From Capra hircus (Eukaryota; Chordata; Mammalia; Artiodactyla; Bovidae): a DNA stretch of 64,000 nucleotides. This document shows positions 9,945 to 19,882 of the stretch, one piece after another. The DNA lies in the NCBI RefSeq assembly GCF_001704415.2, contig NC_030820.1:44312036-44376035 (forward strand), read 5' to 3'. Position numbers and translations under genes: made by a program. Positions within the stretch are counted from its first letter, which is position 1. Each line of letters opens with the position of its first letter. The notes under the pieces were generated by a model that ran no database searches, was not told where the DNA came from, and worked only from the letters and a program-made list of their open reading frames with translations.

Positions 9945-11048
9945 ATGGGCTTGATAAAGGACAGAAATGGTATGCACCTAACAGAAGCAGAAGATATTAA
10001 GAAGAGGTGGCAAGTATACACAGAAGAACTGCACAAAAAAGATCTTCAAGACCTGGATAATCACGATGGTGTGATCACTCATCTAGAGCCAGACATCCTG
10101 GGATGTGAAGTCAAGTGGGCCTTGGAAAGCATCACTACGAACAAAGCTAGTGGAGGTGATGGAATTCCAGTTGAGCTATTTCAAATCCTGAAAGATGATG
10201 CTGTGAAAGTGCTGCACTCAATATGCCAGCAAGTTTGGAAAACTCAGCAGTGGCCACAGGACTGGAAAAGGTCAGTTTTCATTCCAATCCCAAAGAAAGG
10301 CAATGCCAAAGAATGCTCAAACTACCACACAATTGCACTCATCTCATACGCTAGTAAAGTAATGCTCAAAATTCTCCAAGCCAGGCTTCAGCAATATGTG
10401 AACTATGAACTTCCTGATGTTCAAGCTGGTTTTAGAAAAGGCAGAGGAACCAGAGATCAAATTGCCAACATTCTCTGGATCATGGAAAAAGCAAGAGAGT
10501 TCCAGAAAAACATCTATTTCTGCTTTATTGACTATGCCAAAGCCTTTGACTGTGTGGATCACAATAAACCGTGGAAAATTCTGAGAGAGATGGGAATACC
10601 AGACCACCTGACCTGCCTCTTGAGAAACCTGTATGCAGGTCAGGAAGCAACAGTTAGAACTGGACATGGAAAAACAGACTGGTTCCAAATAGGGAAAGCA
10701 GTGCATCAGGGCTGTATATTGTCACCCTGCTTATTTAACTTCTATGCAGAGTACATCATGAGAAATGCTGAACTAGAAGAAACAGAAGCTGGAATCAAGA
10801 TTGCCGGGAGAAATATCAATAACCTCAGATATGCAGATGACACCACCCTTATGGCAGAAAGTGAAGAGGAGCTAAAAAGCCTCTTGATGAAAGTGAAAGA
10901 GGAGAGTGAAAAAGTTGGCTTAAAGCTCAACGTTCAGAAAACTAAGATCATGGCATCGGGTCCCACCACTTCATGGGAAATAGATGGGGAAACCTTGGAA
11001 ACAGTGTCAGACTATATTTTGGGGCTCCAAAATCACTGCAGATGGTGA
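9945..11048 (+). pseudogene. BovB ORF, reverse transcriptase domain
   Basis: The 367-residue open segment holds a nearly intact RTE-class reverse transcriptase, which would copy BovB RNA at a nicked target. Visible blocks are KASGGDGIP (residues 67-75), AGFRKGRGTRDQ (161-172), FIDYAKAFD (194-202, catalytic Asp 196), HQGCILSPCLFN (254-265) and YADD (296-299, catalytic Asp pair). GLKLN with the following QKTK lies near 325-334. The endonuclease frame connects to this one only through an 11-nt and a 2-nt deletion. The segment ends at a frameshift, where a T7G3 run seen in another copy is T4G4. The catalytic core looks intact but the full protein cannot be made. Confidence 0.94.
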
Positions 11049-11547
11049 TTGCAGCCATGAAATTAAAAGACGCTTACTCCTTGGAAGAAAAGTTATGACC
11101 AACCTAGATAGCATGTTCAAAAGCAGAGACATTACTTTGCTGACTAAGTTCCATCTAGCCAAGGCTATGGTTTTTCCTGTGGTCATGTATGGATGTGAGA
11201 GTTGGACTGTGAAGAAGGCTGAGTGCCAAATAATTGATGCTTTTGAACTGTGGTGTTGGAGAAGCCTCTTGAGAGTCCCTTGGACTGCAAGGAGCTCCAA
11301 CCAGTCCATTCTGAAGGAGATCAGCCCTGGGATTTCTTTGGAAGGAATGATGCTAAAGATGAAGCTCCAGGACTTTGGCCACCTCATGCGAAGAGCTGAC
11401 TCATTGGAAAAGATTCTGATGCTGGGAGGGATTGGAGGCAGGAGGAGAAGGGGACGACAGAGGATGAGATGGCTGGATGGCATCACTGACTTGATGGACG
11501 TGACTCTGAGTGAACACCGGGAGTTGGTGATGGACAGGGAGACCTGA
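10984..11547 (+). pseudogene. BovB ORF, C-terminal region
   Basis: This is the frame after the 11017-11024 frameshift, carrying the segment downstream of the reverse transcriptase: GSKITADGDCSHEIKRRLLL, MVFPVVMYGCESWTVKKAEC, then an Arg-rich GGRRRRGRQRMRWLDG stretch. It ends early at 11545-11547, where the usual Trp codon reads TGA. The region is conserved in RTE elements; its role is unclear, and the Arg-rich part may bind nucleic acid (inference). Confidence 0.85.
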
Positions 11548-11611
11548 GGTGCTGTGATTCATGGGGTCGCAAAGAGTCAGACATGTTGAGCGACTGAACT
11601 GAACTGAACTG

Positions 11612-12168
11612 GTAATGTGTGACAGCTTGTGTATAGTGTGTATATAGTGTGTGACAGCATGTGTATATGTGTGTGTATAGGTGACTGTGTGATAGTATGT
11701 GTACACTGTGTGATAGCATGTGTATAGTGTGTGACAGTGTATATATAGTGTGTGACAGCATGTGTATAATGTGTGTGTATTGTGTGTGTGTATAATGTGT
11801 GACAGCTTATGTGTAGTGTGTATAGTGTGTGACAGCGTGTGTACAGTGTGTGTTTAGTGTATCTATAGTGTGTACAGTATGTATATAATGTGTGACAGCA
11901 TGTGTACAGTGTTACAGCATGTGTATAATGTGTGTATAGTGTACAGTGTGTGACAGCATGTGTATAGTGTGTAATAAATAGCGTGTATAGTGTATGTGTT
12001 GTGTGTGTATAATGTGTGACAGCATGTGTTTTGTGTGTGTATAGTGTGACTGTGTGTGTATAGTGTGTGACAGTGTATACAGTGTGTGTGTATAATGCAT
12101 GACAGCATGTGTATCGTGTGTATGTAATGTGTGACAGTGTGTGTACAGTGTGTGTGTGTACAGCATAG
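11612..12168 (+). repeat. TG-rich minisatellite, right block
   Basis: The same tgtgtgacagcatgtgtat-type units as the left block resume directly after the BovB tail, again TG on the plus strand. The BovB therefore lies inside the array. Units such as gtttagtgtatctatagtg near 11850 recur in the left block near 7914 and in the inverted block. Confidence 0.93.
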
Positions 12169-13829
12169 ATATCATCCTAGCTTTCAGACATGTTGCTGTG
12201 TGAAAGAAGAGTGACCTAATGTAAAATTCTTCATGGCAGGGATACTAGCTCTTTATTCCTATAACCCAGGCATCATTAAATTACCTTTCACAGATAGTTG
12301 GTAAAATCAGTGAGATAAACAGGAATAAGATTTATGAAGCCACTGAATATATAGCTATTAAAATAGATAAAGCAGTATCATCTAATGAAATGTAAACTTG
12401 AGAATGAAAAGTGTGGGCCAGCTTCAGGGATCGTTCATAAACGTCACATTATTTTTGTGCCTGTTCTTTAGGTAGCCTGAATTTACTGTGATTCTGGTAC
12501 CTTTAGAGAAAAGCACACTCAGTCCCTCTTTGTGTGCCTGTTGTCGCTGCCAATCTCAGTTTCAGCTGGGGGTCCACATGAATCTGAGTTCTCAAATTGT
12601 TGACATGTTTTTTCAAAATATTGGTATCATTATGATTCCAATGAATTCCAAGTGAAAGCATGATTTTGCCAAAAAATCATGTGGTTCATTTCTTCACAAA
12701 GCGTGTGTTCTGTGCACAACTCTGGAATGCTCACCTTGGGTTATAAAGCAGAGTTAACAGAGCAGAGACTTAATGCCAGACCAACATCTGCAGCTGGTCT
12801 TTTCTGGTATATACCTGAAGCATGATTCAAATAAGCACAAGATAACATGGAGCAGAAAGTCACTCCTATGTCGAGATCAGAATAAATACCAGAAGTAACC
12901 AAGGAGATGTGGGGTCACCCCAGGAAGACTTGTAGGTGTTCTGAGCTGCTTGTGATAAAACAGGATGGTTACTGAGTGAGGGGGGCTGAGGGTGGAGGGG
13001 TGCGGCTTTGTCAGGGTGGCTCCGTCTGTGGCCACTCTGAGTCCCACCTGCCTGGGGGTCCTCCCAAGGCCTCTTCTCATGCTCCTCCTGACAGAAGCCA
13101 AACAAAATCCCAGAATACTTTTTGATATTTACATATTTCATAATCCGGTCATTGCCCAAAGGAATATTGACCACGGAGGTGGGGGGACCGCCAGATTTGC
13201 TTCTCAACAAAGACTTCCGCAGGCACCCCCTTCCCACTGCCTCCCAGAAATGCCTGCCAGGGCCTGGGGAGATGGGGGCCCACGTCGCTTTTTCTGGCTT
13301 CCAGAGTAAGACAGGAACTGCTTGGATGGTACCCAAACCAATTTTGAGAAACCTGGTGTGGGTCAGTCCTTTGAGGCTAATTTCAAAGCTTTCAGTAAAC
13401 ATCACCCTCCCGCTTTCGGGGAGACACAGATACCTGCCCAGAAAACTGTGTAAACATGTTTTCACTGCCATTCTGTACTTCCTGTATCCAGTCAGGCCCG
13501 AAAGACCACAAGGGCCCCTTTCGCACAGTATTTTTCCACTTGGGGCTGGCTTGGTCTTAGCCTGAACATGGAGGTGCAGAGGCGAGGGAGAACAGTTGAG
13601 AATGGGCCAGTTCTAGGAAACATGTCAGGGAAATTCGCGCTGTTCTCGCCGGCCTCACCAGCCATCACGGCTGTCATTTTATCGCTCATGTCACGTGAGT
13701 GAGAACATCTGGGGAAAGTGACAACAGAGAACACGGACCCATCCCCTCTCCTCAGGCCCCACCTGACTGGAAACACACGCTTGGCAGGTTTCTAAGTCAG
13801 CACCTTGTGTGCTGAGTTCACTGAGGCCT
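12169..13829. other. Unique sequence, no gene supported
   Basis: The longest frame is on the minus strand (12866-13471, about 201 codons). It has no recognisable domain, and the overlapping plus-strand frames are equally open, so I do not call it a gene. No repeat family is recognised. Confidence 0.45.
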
Positions 13830-14000
13830 GGAGACGTGAGCCCGTGACGGCAGCTGTGCCAGAAAGAGGTCCTGGCTCAGATCCCGGAGCCATGTGGACG
13901 CCTGTGCGGCCCTAGGGCTGCTTCCGCCCGCGGCCTCCTCACGCCCCGCCCCCGCCAGGCCTTGCGGGGCCGCATGGGCCCTGGTTCTGCGCTCTGCGAG
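13830..14000. promoter_or_regulatory. Small CpG-dense, GC-rich patch
   Basis: I count about 16 CpG dinucleotides in about 170 bp, including the Sp1-like tract ccccgcccccgcc near 13943-13955 and gcccgcggcc just before it. The surrounding DNA is CpG-poor. It could be a small CpG island, and so a promoter or enhancer, but no exon is recognised next to it. It may also be a chance GC-rich patch. Confidence 0.3.
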
Positions 14001-14732
14001 GGACCAAGCCTGCTGGAGGGGAGACAGTTTTACCTGATGACTTAGAAATTCGCTTTCAGAGCAGCAGCAGATGTTGGGGCACTTCTGTCTTTCCCTAATT
14101 ATCGCGTCATTCAGCCATGGTGGAAATGCTGTGAGCCTGGGCACGTAGCCTTGGTCTTCCAGTCTGTAAGAAGACGGTGATCATGGAGCCCCGGTCACGC
14201 AGGCGCCTGCTCGTGGCACCACCACTATTGAACCGTTACACGTCACCAGTGTTTTTCCAGAGATCGCACTTTCTGATGAACTGTGAGGGACAGACTGACG
14301 ACGTAGGGGCAGTGTGCCCGACCCGGAAGTGAGCAGGAAGAGCCCCTTCTTCTGGTTCGTTCATGACAGTGAGTGCGAACTCGGGAGGAGGGGTTGGTGT
14401 GAGTCACATCGCTTTCATCCAGTGTGGGGCGCCCGCGGGAGTACTCAGAATTCTAAGGTCCATACACAAGTCCAACAGAGATCTCTTCTCGAGTGTATAC
14501 TTGTGGGTTTCTGGTATTTAAAAGAGAGTTATGAAAACGGAATGTGCACAAGTCAGTCTTTTGTTTTTTTAACACATTTGAAGTGGTTAAAAAAAAAAAA
14601 AACACCACTTAAGTTCTTGCGATCTTAAGAGCATGAAGGTAGTCATTTTCAAATACAAACAAAGTGACAGGAGAAACTGTGAAACTCAGTATTAATGTAT
14701 TTAAGGGAATTCTACTTCTGCAGAGCTTTTGT
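14001..14732. other. Unique sequence
   Basis: No gene is recognised. An A14 run lies at about 14589-14602. Confidence 0.4.
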
Positions 14733-15045
14733 TTTTATTTTAAATTTATTTTTTAACTGAAGGATGATTTACAGAATTGTGTTGGTTTCTGCCATACATC
14801 AACATGGATCAGCCATAGGTGTACCTATGTCCCCTTCCTTTTGAGCCTCCTTCCCACCCTCTCTCCCCATCCCACCCCTCTAGGTTGTTACAGAGCCCTG
14901 GTTGGAGTTCCCCTAGTCATAGAGCAGACTCCCACTGGCTCTCTATTTTACCTGTGGTAATGTATATATTCCCATGCTTCTCTCTCCCTCCCCCCTCCCC
15001 CTGCACCCCCGGGTCCATAAGCCTCTGTCTGTGTCTGCACAGTTT
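14733..15045 (-). mobile_element. Ruminant L1 (L1-BT type) 3' end, antisense
   Basis: Starts with ttttaaatttattttttaac, then tgtgttggtttctgccatac and the CCCTCC-rich blocks typical of the antisense 3' UTR of the ruminant L1. It is 5'-truncated, with no coding part. Confidence 0.88.
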
Positions 15046-15756
15046 GTAAAACACCAGCCTGGAGCAGAAGAGAGGCCACCTGTCAGGGAGGCTCGTCTGC
15101 ACACAGTAAGCTGAAAAAGTCATGTTCTTTCTCTCATGAAATTCTCAAACATAAGATTAATACAGCCAAGGATTGACTTAGATTAATTAATTTGGCTAAT
15201 TTGAAATAATATGGCATTTTGATGGCATAATTTAGTTGAAGTTCAGTGATGAAAGGCAGACTTGAAGTGCTCCTTCCCCAAGTGTTTCAGGCTTGAGACC
15301 ATTTTACTTTCATGTTGCTCTTATTAGTCATTCCAGTCCCAGGGGGATGGAGAGGAAAACACACTTGCCAGCTCATGCTCAGCCATCCTGTGCCCATGTG
15401 GACGGTAGGGCACTCACTGCTCAATGAGGGCTGGACCACTTCCATCTGATAATGGGCAATAATGAGTGGACAGGGCTGGGGGAGACGGTGGGGGTGCTGA
15501 AGGTGAATCCAGGCAGGGCACTCCACAGGCACACCACTCTCTGCCCCCGGAGCACTTCCACCCCTGCACAGGCAACTGAAAGCAGATTTGCTTGTAAATA
15601 ACCATCTCCTTCAATATTGTATGAAAAACCAAGCACAACTGGCCAGGCCAGAGCCCAGGGCAAGATCAGGACACACAGTTCACACGGTCCCTCACCCTGG
15701 GCCCTCCCTTCCCTGGAAAAACATGGGAGGTGTCTGGGTCGTTCTGTCCAGTAGGA
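15046..15756. other. Unique sequence
   Basis: No gene or repeat is recognised. The minus-strand frame at 15421-15891 lacks any known domain. Confidence 0.4.
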
Positions 15757-15905
15757 GTTAGGGCGATGAGCTGGCTTCACATCTTGGTTCTGCCAGTGCT
15801 GCAGCCTGTGGCGAGTTCCATGACCAACCCAAGCCTCCTGCATCCTCAGTGATTGCAACAAGTAAATGAAGCTACACAGGCATGTAGTCACACATGCATC
15901 GATGC
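15757..15905 (+). mobile_element. Possible MIR SINE
   Basis: The word ggttctgccagtgctgcagc and the following catgaccaacccaagcctcc resemble the MIR core and its 3' part. It is heavily diverged. Confidence 0.35.
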
Positions 15906-16214
15906 ACGCACAGTCACAGACACACGTGTGCGTTATTCCAACTCTATGACATCTCTGGGAAAATGAAAACTAAGGAGGCAGTAAAAAGATGCGTGGTTCC
16001 CAAGGGTTAGAAGGGAGGGCAGGATGAATAGACAGAGCACAGAGGATTTTTAGGATGGTTGAAACTTCACTCATTGCCGGTGTGATGTGAAACCATACAG
16101 CCACTTGGGGAGACAGTTTGGCGGTCTCCAACCAAACCGCAAACTACAAAACCTACTCTGTGCCCCGGCAGTTATGCTCTCTGTATTCACCCAAAGGCAT
16201 GTGAAAAACAGCAA

Positions 16215-16505
16215 ATGCAGGGGGGCTTCTTCTGAACCCCCACATCTGCCTGAGCACAGAGCCTCTGCAGGAACTCAGGGTCATAGGTCCCCTCCCAGGA
16301 CATTCACTACCAGGAAGACTGACTCTTGTCAGCAGAGAGGAGCCTAGCAGAGGGGCCACCCCCAGACAGACACTGTCACCAACTGCCATCCTCCATTGGT
16401 CCTCTAAGGTCCCTCACCTTCCCTAGAGATGCTGTACTCTCAGTGAGGCCTGCACCCTCCCCCCTCCCCAGAAAGATGATGTGCAAGCTCTCATAGTTTC
16501 CCACT
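16215..16505 (+). repeat. Unnamed dispersed repeat, copy A
   Basis: This segment is homologous to 42486-42768. Shared blocks include cacatctgcc/catctgccag, gaactcagggtcataggtcc / gaacttagggtcacgggtcc, cccagacagacactgtcacc / cccagacagaccctgtcacc and a final perfect gatgtgcaagctctcatagt followed by ttcccac. Copy A carries an extra ~18 bp near 16335. I do not recognise the family; an LTR fragment is plausible. Confidence 0.75.
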
Positions 16506-17071
16506 GCTGGGGCCAACTTGCCCATCAGTTCATCAAAATCATTTAACCTTCCTGACTCTACTACGGCTCAGATCATGAATTCCTTATTGCCAAATTCAGA
16601 CTAAAATTGAAGAAAGTAGGGAAAACGACTAGACCATTCAGGTATGACCTAAATCAAATCCCTTATGGTTATACAGTGGAAGTGAGGAATAGATTTAAGG
16701 GACTAGATCTGATAGATAGAGTGCCTAATGAACTATGGACGGAGGTTCGTGACATTGTGCAGGAGACAGGGATCAAGACCATCCCCATGGAAAGAAATGC
16801 AAAAAAGCAAAATGGCTGTCTGAGGAGGCCTTACAAATAGCTGTGAAAGGAAGAGAAGCGAAAAGCAAAGGAGAAAAGGAGAAATAAAAACATCTGAATG
16901 CAGAGTTCCAACGGATAGCAAGAAGAGATAAGAAAGACTTCCTCAGTGATCAATGCAAAGAAATAGAGGAAAACAACAGAATGGGAAAGACTAGAGATCT
17001 CTTCAAGAAAATTAGAGATACCAAGGGAACATTTCATGCAAAGATGGGCTTGACTAAAGGACAGAAATGGT

Positions 17072-18019
17072 ATGCACCTAACAGAAGCAGAAGATATTAA
17101 GAAGAGATGGCAAGAATACACAGAAGAACTGTACAAAAAAGATCTTCAAGACCTGGATAATCACGATGGTTTGATCACTCACCTAGAGCCAGACATCCTC
17201 GGATTTGAAGTCAAGTGGGCCTTAGGAAGCATCACTATGGCTAGAGGAGGTGATGAAATTCCAGTTGAGCTGTTTCAAATCCTGAAAGATGATGCTGTGA
17301 AAGTGCTGCACTCAATATGCCAGCAAGTTTGGAAAACTCAGCAGTGGCCACAGGACTGGAAAATGTCAATTTTCATTCCAATCCCAAAGAAAGGCAATGC
17401 CAAAGAATGCTCAGACTACCGCACAATTGCACTCGTCTCACACGCTAGTAAAATAATGCTCAAAATTCCCCAAGCCAGGCTTCAGCAATACGTGAACCAT
17501 GAACTCCCTGATGTTCAAGCTGGTTTTAGAAAAGGCAGAGGAACCAGAGATCAAATTGCCAACATTCTCTGGATCATGGAAAAAGCAAGAGAGTTCCAGA
17601 AAAACATCTATTTCTGCTTTATTGACTATGCCAAAGCCTTTGTCTATGTGGATCACAATAAGCTGTGGAAAATTCTGAAAGAGATGGGAATACCAGACCA
17701 CCTGCCCTGCCTCTTGAGAAACCTATATGCAGGTTGGGAAGCAATAGTTAGAACTGGACATGGAAAAACAGACTGGTTCCAAATAGGAAAAGGAGTACAT
17801 CAAGGCTGTATATTGTCACCCTGCTTATTTAACTTATATGCACAGTACATCATGAGAAACGCTGGGCTAGAAGAAGCACAAGCTGGAATTAAGATTGCCG
17901 GGAGAAATATCAATAACCTCAGATATGCAGATGATACTACCCTTATGACAGAAAGTGAAGAGGAGCTAAAAAGCCTCTTGATGAAAGTGAAAGAGGAGAG
18001 TGAAAAAAAGTTGGCTTAA
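17072..18019 (+). pseudogene. BovB reverse transcriptase fragment
   Basis: The 315-residue open segment contains GFRKGRGTRDQ (residues 151-161), FIDYAKAFV (183-191) and YADD (285-288). The catalytic Asp residues remain, but the second Asp of the FIDYAKAFD block is Val. A 6-nt in-frame deletion has altered the KASGGDGIP block to a form reading ARGGDEIP. The frame ends at the A-run expansion near 18005. It is dead by truncation and frameshift. Confidence 0.92.
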
Positions 18020-18045
18020 AGCTCAACATTCAGAAAACTAAGATC

Positions 18046-18396
18046 ATGGCATCTGGTCCCATCACTTCATGGGAAGTAGATGGGGAAACAGTGGAAACAG
18101 TGTCAGACTTTATTTTTTTGGGCTCCAAAGTCACTGCAGATGGTGATTGCAGCCATGAAATTAAAAGACACTTACTCCTTGGAAGGAAAATTATGACCAA
18201 CCTAGATAGCATATGCAAAAGCAGAGACATTACTTTGCCAACAAAGGTCCATCTAGACAAGGCTATGGTTTTTCCAGTGGTCATGTATGGATGTGAGAGT
18301 TGGACTGTGAAGAAAGCTGAATGCCGAAGACTTGATGCCTTTGAACTGTGGTGTTGGAGAAGACTCTTGAGAGTCCCTTGGACTGCAAGGAGATAG
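18046..18396 (+). pseudogene. BovB C-terminal region fragment
   Basis: This frame follows the A-run frameshift and carries GSKVTADGDCSHEIKRHLLL and the VMYGCESWTVKKAEC block. It stops at TAG 18394-18396, where other copies have a Ser codon. BovB homology continues beyond the stop to the 3' end. Confidence 0.85.
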
Positions 18397-18714
18397 AACC
18401 AGTCCACTCTAAAGGAGATCAGTCCTGGGTGTTCTTTGGAAGGAATGATGCTAAAGCTGAAACTCCAATACTTTGGCCACCTCATGCGAAGAGTTGACTC
18501 ATTGGAAAAGACTCTGATGCTGGGAGGGATTGGGGGCAGGAGGAGAAGGGAATGACAGAGGATGAGATGGCTGGATGGTATCACTGGCTAAATGGACATG
18601 AGTTTGAATGAACTCCGGGGGTTAGTGATAGACAGTGAAGCCTGGGGTCCTGCAATTCATGGGGTGGCAAAGAGTTGGACACAACTGAGCAACTGAACTG
18701 AACTGAACTGAACT

Positions 18715-19439
18715 GAATCTACGTTTCCTCGTCCTAAAACTCTCCCTTCAAATCACAGTGGTGCTCTTAGGGTAAGATTAAATTATAAGCCTTGAGAAAC
18801 TGTATGGTAAGAACTATACAGACATAAGGTGGTTCTAGGCATATTTGTGCCCTTTAGGTATAAGTTACCCAGGTAAAATAAAATTTAATATTACAAGCAA
18901 AGAGGGGAACTCTTAACTCCTTAGCGCTCTTACTTTTATCATCCATATTATAAACAGCATATGCTCAATAACTAGCTTTCCTGATGAAATACTGTGTCTG
19001 GTAATTACCTTAACATTCCTCAGATCTATCCTAAACTCCCACCTTCAGGAATGCCTGGAAGATACGTCCTCGGCTGCCACAGACCAATACAGGCTCTGAC
19101 AAATATTAGACATTCTCATAAAGTAGTTCACAGGTATTCAACAGTGTCTGCAGTTCTTCTCTCATCCTGGTAGAAAATTGAGGGGCTGTAACGTCTGTCT
19201 GCTGTCTGCTTGGCACCATGTACCTCACTGTGCATTTTACACTGGAGGCTGTGTGGGTCTGGGCAGTGAGGAAAGTGAGGCTGGGCTGCCTCTGTCATCC
19301 GCCCAGTCCGTCTCACGACAGTGGCAGCCCAGGTTCTAAGCCCAGTGTCTGTTCCTTTACAGCCCTCTCTACCTCCCAAGTCTGGGACAAGCAGATTCTT
19401 AAAGTAGCATGTTTTTATACAGAGTCACAGCATTTGTGC
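18715..19439. other. Unique sequence
   Basis: No gene or repeat is recognised. Confidence 0.4.
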
Positions 19440-19766
19440 AGTGGATTGAATGTCTGTGTCCAGAATTCGCATAGGAAAGCTAATCCCAGCGTGATGTTGT
19501 TGGGAGGTGACGAGGTCATGAGGGTGGAGCTACCATGGTGGCATTAGTGTCCTTATAAAAGGGATCCCAAAGAGCTCTTCAGCATGTGAAGACACGGGAG
19601 ACACAGGACAAGTGACCGTCCACAGCCAGAGAAGGGCTCCCCCAACAGCTGACCGTGTGACCCCTGGATCACAGACTTGCTCCTGCAGCATTGTGAGACA
19701 GAAACTCTGTTGTTTGTAAGCCAGTCTGTGGTCCTGTTTTGTAGCAGCCCTAATAGACTAAGACAG
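19440..19766 (+). mobile_element. MaLR LTR (MST/MLT1-like), near complete
   Basis: The order of blocks is that of a MaLR LTR: tggattgaatgtctgtgtcc at the left, gggaggtgacgaggtcatga, gtgtccttataaaagggatc, a late region with actctgttgtttgtaagcca, and the 3' end cctaatagactaagacag. The stretch 19553-19560 includes a TATAAAA-like word. There is no internal retroviral sequence, so it is a solo LTR. Confidence 0.82.
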
Positions 19767-19825
19767 TTTGTATCATTCAGTGTGCTTGTCAAGTTTGCCT
19801 TCATTTTTTTATCCCTGGGATTCAT

Positions 19826-19882
19826 TAATATATATATTTATGCATATGTATATATATATGTAAATATATATGTATACACACA
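19826..19882. repeat. AT-rich (TATG/TATA)n low-complexity tract
   Basis: Alternating TA with TATG and ACAC interruptions. Confidence 0.85.

Larger units (their letters stand above)
8331..11611 (+). mobile_element. Near full-length BovB (RTE-type) LINE
   Basis: This element of about 3.28 kb starts with the BovB 5' leader (tgaccgcccaaggtaagag) and ends in the typical gaactgaactgaactg tail. It has the order leader, endonuclease, reverse transcriptase, C-terminal region and 3' end. Coding capacity is broken by a nonsense codon at 9394-9396, an 11-nt deletion near 9842, a 2-nt deletion near 9922, a frameshift at 11017-11024 and a premature stop at 11545-11547. It sits inside the TG/CA minisatellite. 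No clear target-site duplication is visible because both flanks are repetitive. Confidence 0.97.
16565..18714 (+). mobile_element. BovB LINE, 5'-truncated (about 2.15 kb)
   Basis: It begins at the ggctcagatcatgaa block, which corresponds to position 9478 of the long copy, so the endonuclease is almost wholly absent. It ends in a gaactgaactgaactgaactg tail. Lesions are a 1-nt deletion near 16793, two extra A's near 18003-18009, and TCC changed to TAG at 18394-18396. Unlike two other copies, the T7G3 run at 18113-18122 is intact. Confidence 0.96.

Noticed and set aside
10344..10706. Antisense frames inside BovB copies (also 17438-17701, 18030-18584, 32038-32532, 57537-58016)
   Set aside because: They are shadows of the BovB reverse transcriptase and C-terminal frames; they recur wherever BovB occurs.
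11401..12175. Similar repeat-derived frames right of the BovB
   Set aside because: Same cause: stop-poor TG repeat, partly fused to antisense BovB.
12866..13471. 201-codon minus-strand frame
   Set aside because: No recognisable domain, no repeat or exon support, and overlapping plus-strand frames are also open.
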